From Wolfiporia cocos (Eukaryota > Basidiomycota > Agaricomycetes > Polyporales > Phaeolaceae), in contig JACCLO010000014.1 of the NCBI GenBank assembly GCA_029448655.1, positions 1,426,001-1,490,000 on the forward strand: a stretch of 64,000 nucleotides of DNA. The letters run 5' to 3'. A program made the position numbers and the translations under genes. The notes beneath the pieces are model-generated. The model did no database searches and was not told the origin of the DNA. It saw only the letters and a program-made list of their open reading frames with translations. Below are positions 20,256-30,621 of the stretch, one piece after another (the first letter of the stretch is position 1; each line of letters opens with the position of its first letter).

Positions 20256-20838
20256 TCAAGTAGAGGCTTGATAGCCTCGAGGTGCGTAATGAGCCCACAG
20301 AGAAGCATGGTGTTTTGGGGACCAGGGTGCAGTGCAGATGGCGCAGCATGGATGGAGCGATGCAGAGTCCAGTCTGGACGGTTGCACTCTCAACCAACGT
20401 CTCGCTAGTCTACACATATGCAGTCCGTGCACTAGTGGGAGAGTGCAGTTTACATAAGAGCATGCATTCGGGGCGCTTTATATCACCACAAACCTTCTAC
20501 AGCGTGCTCTGTTGTTCGTGTGCCACGTCGTGTCACGTGTTGCCATTGCTCTTCGTACCGCCATTGACCCCGTGTGTGCCACCTCACAGTGAGGGCCAGT
20601 CAAGAGGTGATGCATGACATCAGGGCCTGCGTGACGTGAAGAATGCATGAGCGTGCAGCAACGGAAAGCAAGGTGTGCGTGTGCAGAGTCCCGGTCATCA
20701 TGCATCATGCATCAGGCGGGTGACGAGCTTATACATTTGCTACAGTAACCATAGCTACTAACAGGCTGGAGGGGTGGCTTGGTGCAAGTACTGCTGGCCT
20801 ACAGGATACTTTTTTGCTGATCAGCCAGTCGAGGGAAC
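20256..20838. other. Intergenic, no gene seen
   Basis: This stretch lies between the composite repeat and the next solo LTR. Short open frames occur on both strands, but none resembles a protein family. No RNA gene recognised. Confidence 0.5.
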
Positions 20839-21547
20839 TGTTATGATTATTTTGATTTTTCAAATATTGACAGAACTCACCACCGGGCAAATACGATACA
20901 GGGACTTGTTGCGCAACCAACTCCTCTGGCTACTCGTGACTCTACTGGGCGCATCCCCAGTTGTACTAGTCTATAGGGCGCGTTTCATCTTCGGCAGATC
21001 CAACTCTGCCACCGTTTCATGTTCATCGTTCGTTAGCTGATAGATGGCGTTCAACCGCCATCATTCCTATCTATCGTCTCAGGTATATCACTACATACCT
21101 ATCAAACGTTTGGTACTATAGCGTAGATAGTATCGGTGACATCTGGGACGGACTTGACCCCTGAAACCCAACGTAGTATATAAACTAATGTACTTACTGT
21201 CGAGGCTCTTCAGCTCGACCTTGTTGTATAAACAAGAAGTCTTATACTCGTTCTCAAACGTAGGAAACTACGCTCAGTATTTCTCACTCGAGCAACCGAA
21301 CGACTAAGTCCTCGAAGTGCACACTGACTTCTCGGACTTAGGCGAGTCTTATATTCTATTCGACTCGCACCTGAACAGATTATATCCTCTAACGCGCATT
21401 GGATATTAACCGATCTCCTAAGGACTTCACTTAGGACCCGAAGGCATCTAACGAGTATTTGCCTTGCATACGGCAACAAAGCCTACGTGCAGAAGAACGA
21501 TCTATATTCGCGACTCGAATATACAAACGGGTATTCGACCCGTAACA
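20839..21547 (+). repeat. Solo LTR, element A family (709 bp)
   Basis: TGTTATGATT and CCCGTAACA ends, flanked by GGAAC on both sides (20834-20838 and 21548-21552). Same orientation as the element A 3' LTR, with TATATAAA near 21176. Its first 40 bases show CpG-to-TpG/CpA changes relative to 4927, while the rest is well preserved. Confidence 0.93.
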
Positions 21548-21717
21548 GGAACAGTTTCTTAGAGGTCTGATTAGAAAGATCAAAGTAAGCAGGAAAAGGA
21601 GAGTAAGCTCAAGTGAGTGTGGATAGTAGGTAAGACGGTGTCTATTTGATGCTGATTAGCCCTGTTTACCCTGGACCCCTCCTAATGTCACACATACACT
21701 GCTCAAACTCTGTACTA

Positions 21718-24700
21718 CAGTCCCAGACAAGCAAACACCGTAAAGAGTTTCTGAGCAGTTTTTACCACATTCTGAGTGCGGATCTGAGCTCCAGAGGCCA
21801 CAAAACGTCCGAATCTGCCCCATCTATATTTTTCCCACGACTTTTTGATCACTGCCAAATTTTTGCCCCGAAATGCCTATAGGCGCCCAACGGCTCACGA
21901 CAAAAACATATGTAGACTACTTCATACTCGATTCTATAGCCCGCATTGCCTGCTCAGAAACCTGTCTATGCCATTTCTGCTTCTGCACAGCCCACGCCAC
22001 CGCCTTCCCCGTCAGCCCAAGTTGATAAGCACTTAGAAATCTTCAAGACCTATTTATAAAACGTCTGATCACCTCAACCGGACAAGCATCTAACACTTCA
22101 ACAGCAGCATGCTTTGCATCTGCAAATGTTGGCTTAGATATCTCCCTGTAACGATACTTGCACCAACCCCAATACTGATATAAATCAATTCTATTACACT
22201 AAGATCAATTCTGAAAAATGCACACCATTTCTATTGGGTTAAGCTCACAATGGAACTTAGGCAAGAAGACACAATAGTGCCCTGCCTCTTGAATCATTGT
22301 CTCAAGCATTGATGGCTGATTCATGAAGTCGTCTTGCTGACTAAGCAGCCATGCCATGCAACAGTTCTCGGTCTCGAAAGGACATACTGGGGAACATTTT
22401 GCACGGAGCTTGCTGACATTGAAACCATGTTCTTCAAGTACAGTTTTTAGGCCTTTTGGCTCGCCTGCCAGTGTCGTCATCTTCTGAGGAAGTCCGCGAA
22501 GGGCAATGACAGGGTTAGATGTGGGAATAAATGTATCGCGCTGCTTGCACTGCTTGCCTCCGTCCGATTTATTCATGTCAAATGCCCGGAGAACATCTGG
22601 AGGAAGAGCAGCATGGTTTGATGATTGATCAAATATCCAGCAAGCCTTCTTGCCTGGATATGCTTCATCATGGATTTTGATGGCCTCCTTGACCTGTGCC
22701 AGTAATTGGTCACTATCCCACCAGGCATCAGCGTTAGAGCCTTAATAAATTATGCGGCGGGCATCTTTGACGATCTCTCCGCTGTCGCCATGAATTACTA
22801 AGCGTCCAGTCTCCTCACAGATGAAGTCGGACACATGAATAAGTCGCCCCCTGCCCTTCTTCCTCAGTGGCTGCTCACCATCACAGAGCCTATATACAGA
22901 TCAGCGAATGAATGAATCTGAAAGACGATCACATGCATACCAAAGATTTCGAGCCTCGTCATTTACATGAAAGATCGACTCATCATGCCAGTAAGCTTTC
23001 ACCTCAACCTCGCCTTCATGCAGCTCTGGCTCAATGCGCACGAGTTCAGGACCCTAGAACCTCACCATACAGTGTTCGAGGCTTGCCATAAGTGGTAGGA
23101 AAACATCTTGACGATACTTGATTACATCTGCATGCTCATGACCATCCATGTAGACACCCTTCCGCACAACCGTTCTCCTCCACCCGAGTCTAATGAGCCA
23201 TCTACGAGCAGTGCGATCACCAAGTGGTGCCTTTGGGAAGATGTTGAGATCAGGAAATATGATAGAGTTGAGTGCGTCCCTGAGTCTGCGTGGAGTGACT
23301 TTACCAATAGGCTGAGTGACAAGCCAGTCCTGTGTGCGCTTCTGAACAGCTTCGTTGTGTAGCCATGAATGTGCATTTGCTGAACCTCCACGTTTCTCAA
23401 TTGGCAGCACTTCGAATAGCTGGTAGTGGCGTGCAAGTGCTCGCACATGGCGTGCAAACCAATTGCCGCTACCCTCGTGCCACTGACGTGTGATCTGCAA
23501 GCTCGAGTCGATCCTGGAGAAGCCTTTGAGCCGAAGCATAGCGAAGTTGATGAGAATCATGAACTGGTTCACCCGGGTCAAAGGTAATGTCCTGCTCTTG
23601 TTCTGCAGATTGTCTTTGAGCTTCTTTCAAAGCAGCAACCAATCATGGATCTTGGATTGCCCTTGGACCTCCTCTATCAGCTCGTCTTCCCAGCTCTCAT
23701 CGACATCTCTGTCCACTCGGATCTCCTCTGCACTCCCACTTGCAGGAGCTGGAGCTTCACCCTCTTCGATCGGCTCACTCTCTCTATGTGATGCTGTGCT
23801 GCCCTGGGCTGCATCTTCACCATCCCGGAGATTGCCTTCAAGCCTATTCTCACATGCATCGGCCATTGGAAGAGTGGTGATTGCAGGAGATAAGGTACGG
23901 GATGGCATGGTGAGCTTCGTCTGCTGTAATGCATGGCCATGCAGTGTTTGTGCTGCAGACTGTAATCGTGAGGATATCTTCTGCACAGATGCAGCAGCGA
24001 AGCTCTTGAAACCAAAGTGAGTCAAGTCTGTCTGATTTCTCCACGTCTTCTGATACTGCTGCTTTGTGCGTGCAGATTTGCTCATCACGTCTGGACCCTT
24101 GACATAGGTACGTGGCCATGCAACTGTTCTCGTTAGCAATGGATCATTCAATAATGATGAGTCGTACTCTTGTATTTCCTTCGTTTCTCTGCCCAGTTCT
24201 TCAGCTTTGCAGGGATCCAAGTATCATCTGTTGGATCGTTTTCAATGACCCATTGCACAAGATCAGTTCCAAAATCTTCATCGTCAAGCTCTTCCCAATT
24301 GCTGCACTCATCCACTTCAGTATCACTTGTCATATCTTCTTCTTCAACATCACTCTGAGCTTCAGGATCTTGGTTGCCTTCAGGGCTGGGAGCACGGGAT
24401 CGCACAAGCATGTTTTCGGCAGAATGACTGCATTGTATTGGGTTCAAATTGGCAGGAGAAGCCTGATGAGTATGATGCTGAAGGCCAGATGTATTTTCAT
24501 GCTGTTTAGGATGTCGCCCTCAAACCATGTTTCATGCAGACAAGTGGTGCTAATCACATCGTGTTTGATTTATGGGGGGTGATATATAAATATTAACTAA
24601 ATTCTGATCATGGAATCATGTTGCGACAATTAAAAGGAGTCGATTGGTGTATTTTTCGAGATTTTAGCGCTTATTTTGAAGTCACCGCCAATTTTTTGGT

Positions 24701-24860
24701 CTCAAAAAACTAAAAATGGAAGTTTTTGAGAATCGGCTCGTGCAATTTGTATCACATTATTGAGTAATGCATGATTATGAATAAATCCACTAGTTTCAAG
24801 AGCCTACGTAGTGTAGAAAATTCATTACTCAAATTTGCGGTGTTTGCTTGTCCGGGACTG
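21718..24860 (-). mobile_element. TA-flanked DDE DNA transposon (Tc1/mariner-like), decayed
   Basis: The ends are inverted repeats of about 27 bp that begin CAGTCCC and continue GACAAGCAAACACCG, with two mismatches between ends. Both sides are flanked by TA (21716-21717 and 24861-24862), the target of Tc1/mariner-superfamily elements. One transposase-like gene lies inside on the minus strand. About 200 bp at the left and 410 bp at the right are AT-rich and non-coding. The exact family is not certain. Confidence 0.8.
21917..24447 (-). pseudogene. DDE transposase pseudogene
   Basis: Pieces of one protein follow each other on the minus strand: an acidic N-terminus (24447-24160), a region with KGPDVMSKSART (about 24090), a helical region with QWHEGSGNWFARHVRALARHY (about 23490-23400), an AYWHDESIFHVNDEARNLW block (about 23000), a WIFDQSSNH block (about 22640), and FHCELNPIEM (about 22235), followed after a probable intron by WGWCKYRYRE. 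The conserved Asp, Asp and Glu could be the catalytic triad. GT-AG introns are likely at 22890-22940 and 22180-22228. At least four in-frame stops (about 23626, 23055, 22742-22744 and about 22050) and a probable frameshift near 24180 make it non-functional. Confidence 0.8.
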
Positions 24861-25508
24861 TAGGCCTGCCGTATCATCGGCGCATTCAATCCTGCACGCG
24901 CCCACCGCCCGTGGGCCAATTAAGCTCGCGCTTCTCGCTGCTTCTCCAAACGATCCACTCGCCGCAGCTTCGCCTCGCACGCAGCACCGGGTCCAGGCAC
25001 AACGATTTGATGTGACCCATCACCGCATCGGGCTGCGTGCGGCTTTGCAGTGGGAACTTGGGCAGACGCGGGCCGGAGTGCACCTGCCATGCGCGGACGA
25101 TGTCCATCTCACGGATCTCTTTGGCTATATATGTGCGTGTCCGGCGAGCAAGGGTGAGCTCAGCCGCTCGTCGTCCACTCGTGTGCGCGTAACCGGGTGC
25201 CGCAGACTCCGTGCTAGCGCCCGCAGCCAGAGCACTAACAGCATCGATCACGCTGCCGATAGGTTTGGAACACTCGTTCGCTCGTTGTCAAACATGTGCG
25301 ATCCACAGCCGTTGGACCACGAACGCCGTTTGGCAAGCAGTCACAGCACCGTACCAGGCGAACAAGGCCGACATCTGCGTCCGCCAGCTCGGAAAAGTCC
25401 TCTTGCAGCCTTTTGATCAGGTTGAGAATAATTTCCTTGCGTTCGGGCGACCGATGCGTTGCCTACCAAAACGCATCAAGGTACGGAGGCTGGGGAAGGG
25501 TCCAGAGG

Positions 25509-26268
25509 GAAGTCCCCCGTGGGAACGCTGAGTTTGAACCTGCCGGCGGCATCCCCTCAGACGCGCTCGCGTGACTGGCGCGTCCTCGCTGCGTCCTAAT
25601 CATTGCATGTATAATGTCAGCTGTGTTACCGTCTACTTCAGACACTTCTGCACTGTCGGATCCTCCCGTCGGCTCTAATGGATGGCTGTCAGCTCTCCTA
25701 CAACGGAGATGTCAGATGTCAGATCTCACGACCTCGCGAGTTCCCTTGAAGTTCGCCACGGCATGGATCTTATCAACGGGAAAGACTTATTCTTAGTAAT
25801 TGCACCTGGCCAAGGCAAGACGATGTATGGCGTGTGAACAGTAGGGGGGGATGATAAGGCATGTAATTTGGGTGGACATATGCATGCGGCGACCACCGTC
25901 ATGGGCTTTCAAGCACGTTTGCCTGAGGAGGTGGTATATTAGCTGTGGGGGAACGAGCGGTTGCCTCAGAATGGGCTGATTCCGCCTGTATATCAGCATT
26001 TATAGGGTCATCTGAGGGCGAGGATTCTCTAGAGCTGACTGAACCTATTTGAGGCGTAGCCTCGTCGGTATTGATGTTATCCTCGCTTTCTGGAGCATTG
26101 GTAGGTGCATACATGGCGTATCTAGGCACGAAAATGCTGCGAGACGGGGCAGCGCAGGACGCGACGCGCGTCCCAAGTGATCACGTGTGCGCGTCAGTCG
26201 AGCGCTAGAGCACCGAGCGTCGAGATGCCGCCGGCAGGTTCAAAGTCCGTATTCCCACGGGGGACTTC
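25509..26268. repeat. 45-bp inverted arms, 670 bp apart
   Basis: 25509-25553 and 26224-26268 are reverse complements with about six mismatches. In each arm, reading toward the outside, an ATG opens a frame starting MPPAGS-x-S-x-FPRGTS. The enclosed stretch includes the helicase fragment. It could be the ends of a small element or an inverted duplication of a gene start. Confidence 0.6.
25709..25837 (+). pseudogene. RecQ/DEAD-type helicase fragment (Walker A only)
   Basis: A 42-codon frame contains a block like the start of helicase core domain 1: HGMDLINGKDLFLVIAPGQG followed by KT. This gives a Q-motif-proximal region and a P-loop GxGKT. The frame ends at TGA 25835-25837 with no later helicase motifs nearby. 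It is a relic of a helicase-like gene, a family often multiplied in Agaricomycete genomes. Confidence 0.55.
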
Positions 26269-26680
26269 TCTCTCGTTCATGAGCTCAGCATAGGAATGAC
26301 TGTCTTCCTATACTCAGGCTGATTTATGGCTGTTTTCATTCCTGATCTGCATAGAACGGTTCTGTCTTCTGACATATAGCACGAGTCGCACTGGCACGCG
26401 GAACGGGCGGTAATGCAAGACAGGCACTCCAAAATCCATGCTCGTTCTGAAAACATGGTGGAATTCATTGCAATAGTTTACCTGTTGCGTTACAGTCGTC
26501 ACAATTAGAATCAACAGACACTGCGTCTGCATCGTATGGATATGAAGCACAGACAACCGCAATATCATAACGGCCACACACAGCAAAATGGCATTCAGAC
26601 AATGCAGCCACAGAGCAGATCGTGCAGAAAATACCCGCGGAACTGTTCTGATGACAAAACACAACAGAGTAGAGACTACC

Positions 26681-28185
26681 TCAATCGTCCGCGTCCATGT
26701 TGTCTTCCTCGCCGCCAGATTCATACAGCCACTGCTTTCCCTGTCTCTTGCGGCTGTGGCAGGCCTGCGAGCCCATCCCATTAGACGTGGGCGCCGTGGC
26801 GGCATCAGCCCTCCTCTCCTCCTCAAAATCGCTCTTCTTGCGCCGCTTGCGCTCATTCTCGCGCAGGTTCAACCGCACACCGTAGAGCGATAGGTGCTGC
26901 GTGCGGTCAGCGCGGGACGGGGACGGGACGGGACACGCACCTTGGTGAGGTCCGTCGACGCGCGGAGGCCCGGGAATTCCTTCGTCGAATAAATCTTGAA
27001 CGGCCCGCCGAAGCACTCGGCGAGCACGGGCGCGCCTGGGCCCCCGCTGGCCTTCGAGAAGAGATCAAAGACGCGGTAGCGCAGGACGAACGAGCCCTCG
27101 AGCTTCACCGCGAGGTCCTGGTCGGGCACGGTCAGCACGCGAGCGCGGCGCCGAGCGAGCGCGAGCGCACGCACAGAGAAGACGAACATGAGCACGTTGT
27201 GGCCCTTGTACTCGAGCGCGGCGGACTGGACGAAGGTCGCGCCCGCGAGCGCACCGGTGCACTTGGTGCTCTCGCGGATCGCGAAGCCGTCCAGGTGTGC
27301 GATCACGTCCGGATCCGCCGCGAGCGCGCGCGCGGGCGGCGGCGGAGAGCGCGGACTGTACGTGGGCGATGAGTATCTCGACGGGTATAGCGCCTGTGCG
27401 CCTGCATAATGGAGTGCGGGTGCCTGCGGCGGGAGCGGCATGAGCGCGGCGACGTACGGCGACGGGCGGGGAAGCGCATGCAGCGGCGGGGTTGCGTACG
27501 GCGGCGCGGGTGAGTAAGGCGTGGGCTGTCCGCGTGAGTAGGGATGCTGCTGCAGCGGCGGGATTGCGAATGCGGGCGACGGTGGTCTGAAAGAGTACGC
27601 CGGTTGGTGGTGGTTTGAGGTCGAGGCTACAGGCGGTGTTGGCAGCTCGGTGTGGAATGAGTGGGGTGGGTGTAGCTGGAACCTGGTGCCGCCACCAGGC
27701 TCTGTGTCGTCTTCCTCGCCGGGGACCGGGTATAGGTCGACGTGGCACACCACCCCGAAGCTGTCCAGCTCGCTGCCGGAAACAAGAAAAACAGTAAGTT
27801 GTGTCTGCAGCCAAGACGAGCGCGCGCACTCATAGCAGTCGAATTCTCTCTCGCGTTGCCGCGGGGTGCCCGCATCGAGCACTTCGAAGAGGCGGAACTG
27901 GACGACGGGCGGAGGGTCGAGCGGGCGCCGGTCCTTGCGCCCGTATCTGGCGGATGGAGTCAGCGAGTCCACATCACAGCTCAGGCTCACCACAGTCGGA
28001 CTTTCTGCCGAGATCGGCCTTCTGCAGCTCCTCGAGCTCCGCACGGAGGGTGCGTCCGGCATATTTGCCTGTATGGAAGGTGACAGGGCCACCAATCTGC
28101 GATAGCACGTGCTAAAGCGCGTAAGCGGGTGGTCGCGCCGACAGGGATCTAGAGGGCTTGGGCTCACCGCTATCTCGTTGAGCAT
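26681..28185 (-). CDS. Velvet-domain transcriptional regulator, VelB-like (430 aa)
   Basis: Exons 28185-28168, 28111-28002, 27946-27830, 27772-26941 and 26896-26681 sum to 1,293 nt. The velvet fold is split. The N-terminal half has GKYAGRTLRAELEELQKADL and the hallmark KDRRPLDPPPVVQ, then a CHVDLYPVP block. A Pro/Tyr-rich stretch of about 110 residues follows. The C-terminal half has VLRYRVFDLFSK, then FGGPFKIYSTKEFPGLRAST and DLTK, and a basic ERKRRKK tail. An insert within the domain is typical of VelB. Velvet proteins bind DNA as homo- or heterodimers and link development with secondary metabolism in fungi. The start was chosen at the first ATG of the phase-consistent first exon. The very short first exon is the weakest part of the model. 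Confidence 0.88.
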
Positions 28186-30621
28186 GGCGGCGAGGGCGCG
28201 GCGACGAGGTTGGGGGATATACACGGCGCGCCGCTGGCTCAGACACAACCCATGTCAGCTGTAGCCGCAGTCGCGACTGTGCAGGCTTTTATGCACAAAT
28301 AGAACCTGAGCTGCGTCCCGGGGAGATGGCTCTGAGGGTGAGGCTCAGTCGGTGGCCTATCTGGCTCGAGCTGCAACTGGAAGTCGCGACGACTTGTCGG
28401 AGCGAAACAGCGTATGAATGTTGAATGTCCGCGTCCCGTCCGCGGTGATGAGGCCCAGAATCATTCATCTCAGCAAATTGGACGCGTATTTGTCCGCGAC
28501 GCGCGTCTGGCCGTCATGCATATGTTCCGGTATCGGTCGGTCAGTCCACAAGAGGTCGTTCCGGGGTTGGCCTGCGGATCGACATGGGAATACTCAATCA
28601 CACATGGAAATTATACTTAACAAGACGTCTCTCGATAGAGGAAGGAAGCATGCACTACCGCTGGAACACGACAGGTGGGCGCATGAACCGCACATGTACT
28701 TGTATAGGCTCTGAGAATAGCTCGGATCCTGCAACACCGCAACATGCGCCGAATTCACACCTCACAGCTATGTTCCTGTGAGCAAGTAGCGTGGTTTGGC
28801 CAGGATGCCACCAGTAGCCACATTTGGACAGATACCTGCTCTCGTTTACCCTTCTGAGTTCTGCCTTCCACCTCAATATGAATTGGGACTGAAGTACTCC
28901 TGTCAGCTTCCTAGTTCAATCCGGGGTCTCATCAAGCCCAAGGTTTGGGCCAATGACGAGGCGAGTCTAACGGTGCCAAGCTTTCTTTGACCTCGATGCT
29001 ATCACAGACGGTCACGGTGAATCCTCCCAAGTAAATCCATGAGCCATATTCACTAACCACCATCGCCAAAGCTGCAAGCAGCATGTGGGTCCCGCTACTC
29101 ATTCCTGGCATGTGACCATGTCTCTTCTTGAAATGCAAATATAAACTGCAGTAGCTGAGACGAAGATAGTCGGTACATTAAATGCCGGTAATTACGGAGG
29201 TGAAAGGGGAAAGAGTAAGGGCAGGCCAGGTGTAAAGAGGATATTGAAGGTACAGGAGAGGCTTGCGCACGTGACCAGTCATGGAGGACAGAACAGAGGA
29301 CAGGCCTAGGGCTCTTCTGGTGGTATGATCCCTCCTAAGACGTGTCGACAGCAAGCGTGACTTATAGACCAGCTTCATTGCATCTGTCAACCCCACCACA
29401 TCTCGTTCGCCGTTTGTCACAAAGTGATCGCCAAAGATAACGGCATGCCACCCATGAGGATGTCATAGTCGCATCCTAGAGCGGATATCAGTCCGCCTAT
29501 AGCGAGATCAATTGGCGGACTGCTCATTCATAGCTTAATAGACACCGCCGACGCTCGTGCCTGCTGGCGTACATTGCGTTGTCGGATTTAGCCAGCGCAG
29601 GCGGCGTCTGCGGACAGGAATGGCATCCGCATCAATGTCTAGGACTTAGTTGCGCGGCAGGTGCGTCACGTTTGTCCCAGCGTCTGCACGCAATACACTG
29701 CACACGATCGGACGCGGGGCGACCGCACACGCGGACTTCTCTCGGAGCGGCCGGAGTCGCGCTGGGCAGTCCTCCTGCCTTAGTGCCTGGACGCGGGCGG
29801 TCGCACACGCACCCGACGCATGCCAGGGACCAAGACGGCGTCCGGGGGGCCTGCCAGTTCGGAGAGTTTTTGTCTCTCTACCACTGCTCCCTTAATCGCG
29901 GGCTATACGCGCATCCAGATACTCCCGGCCGTCGTTGCGGTGCTGGGCTTCGTGTTACTAAGCCCCTCTCGATAAACTTGTCGTCTTACCCTCATTCCTT
30001 AAATGACGTTGTCTGAGATGATACGCCGTTAGGCTATTGTGGGGAGACGAAAGGGAAACATTCATTGGTGCCAACTGATTTCAGGGCGATCCTGGGGGTT
30101 ACACGCTCCCGAGCGACGAAGACGAAATTCGTAGATGTGGCACAGTTGGTATGTTCTTGAACGGCGACCACTTCGAGAGGGGGTTAGAGAAAGCGCAGAG
30201 CGACTTGAATGCAGCGTGCTTATCGGCTGGCCGGGCACCATATGAGAACTACCCGCTATGGCTGATGATATTGCGATACTGCGCTCGGGATCACCACCTT
30301 GAATGGCATGTGCATTTGTTGGCTACCATTCCTCGTAATGTTCTTCACACCCGGCAGTAGCCAAAAATGATTTAGGCTGTGATTAATAGATGGAGGTCCG
30401 TTGTGGCTACCTTTTATCCACGTCTTCTCTATGCGCTAATTTATGACCATGTTGCATGCAGAGATAGCATCTATTGATCGGCTAACACCGATTGGAATAA
30501 ACTTCTACAAGACAATTAGTATCATGAATATCAATTGTCCACGGTGCATTTTACGGTCAATACGAAGTACTGTCAGGGCTATTGTGCTCAAAACCTCCAC
30601 AGCGCCACGGTGAAGAGTATC
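28186..30621. other. Long intergenic region, no gene supported
   Basis: About 2.4 kb between the velvet gene's 5' side and the 3' end of the peptidase gene. Open frames up to 145 codons occur (for example 29579-30016, +), but they lack family similarity and have atypical Cys/His/Arg-rich composition. The part near 28186-28400 would hold the velvet promoter. Confidence 0.5.

Larger units (their letters stand above)
24863..26680. other. Gene-poor interval with fragments
   Basis: A 121-codon minus-strand frame (25251-24886) and a minus-strand start MPPAGS... near 25556 could be exons of an unrecognised gene truncated by the transposon at 24860, but I could not build a convincing model. A short acidic minus-strand frame lies at 26129-25899. 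The helicase fragment and inverted arms are listed separately. No complete gene is supported. Confidence 0.4.

Noticed and set aside
24835..25416. 193-codon plus-strand frame
   Set aside because: It starts inside the transposon terminal repeat and has no family likeness. A minus-strand frame covers the same bases equally well, so neither is supported as a gene.
28414..30016. Several 60-145 codon frames upstream of the velvet gene
   Set aside because: Overlapping frames on both strands, odd composition and no conserved residues.
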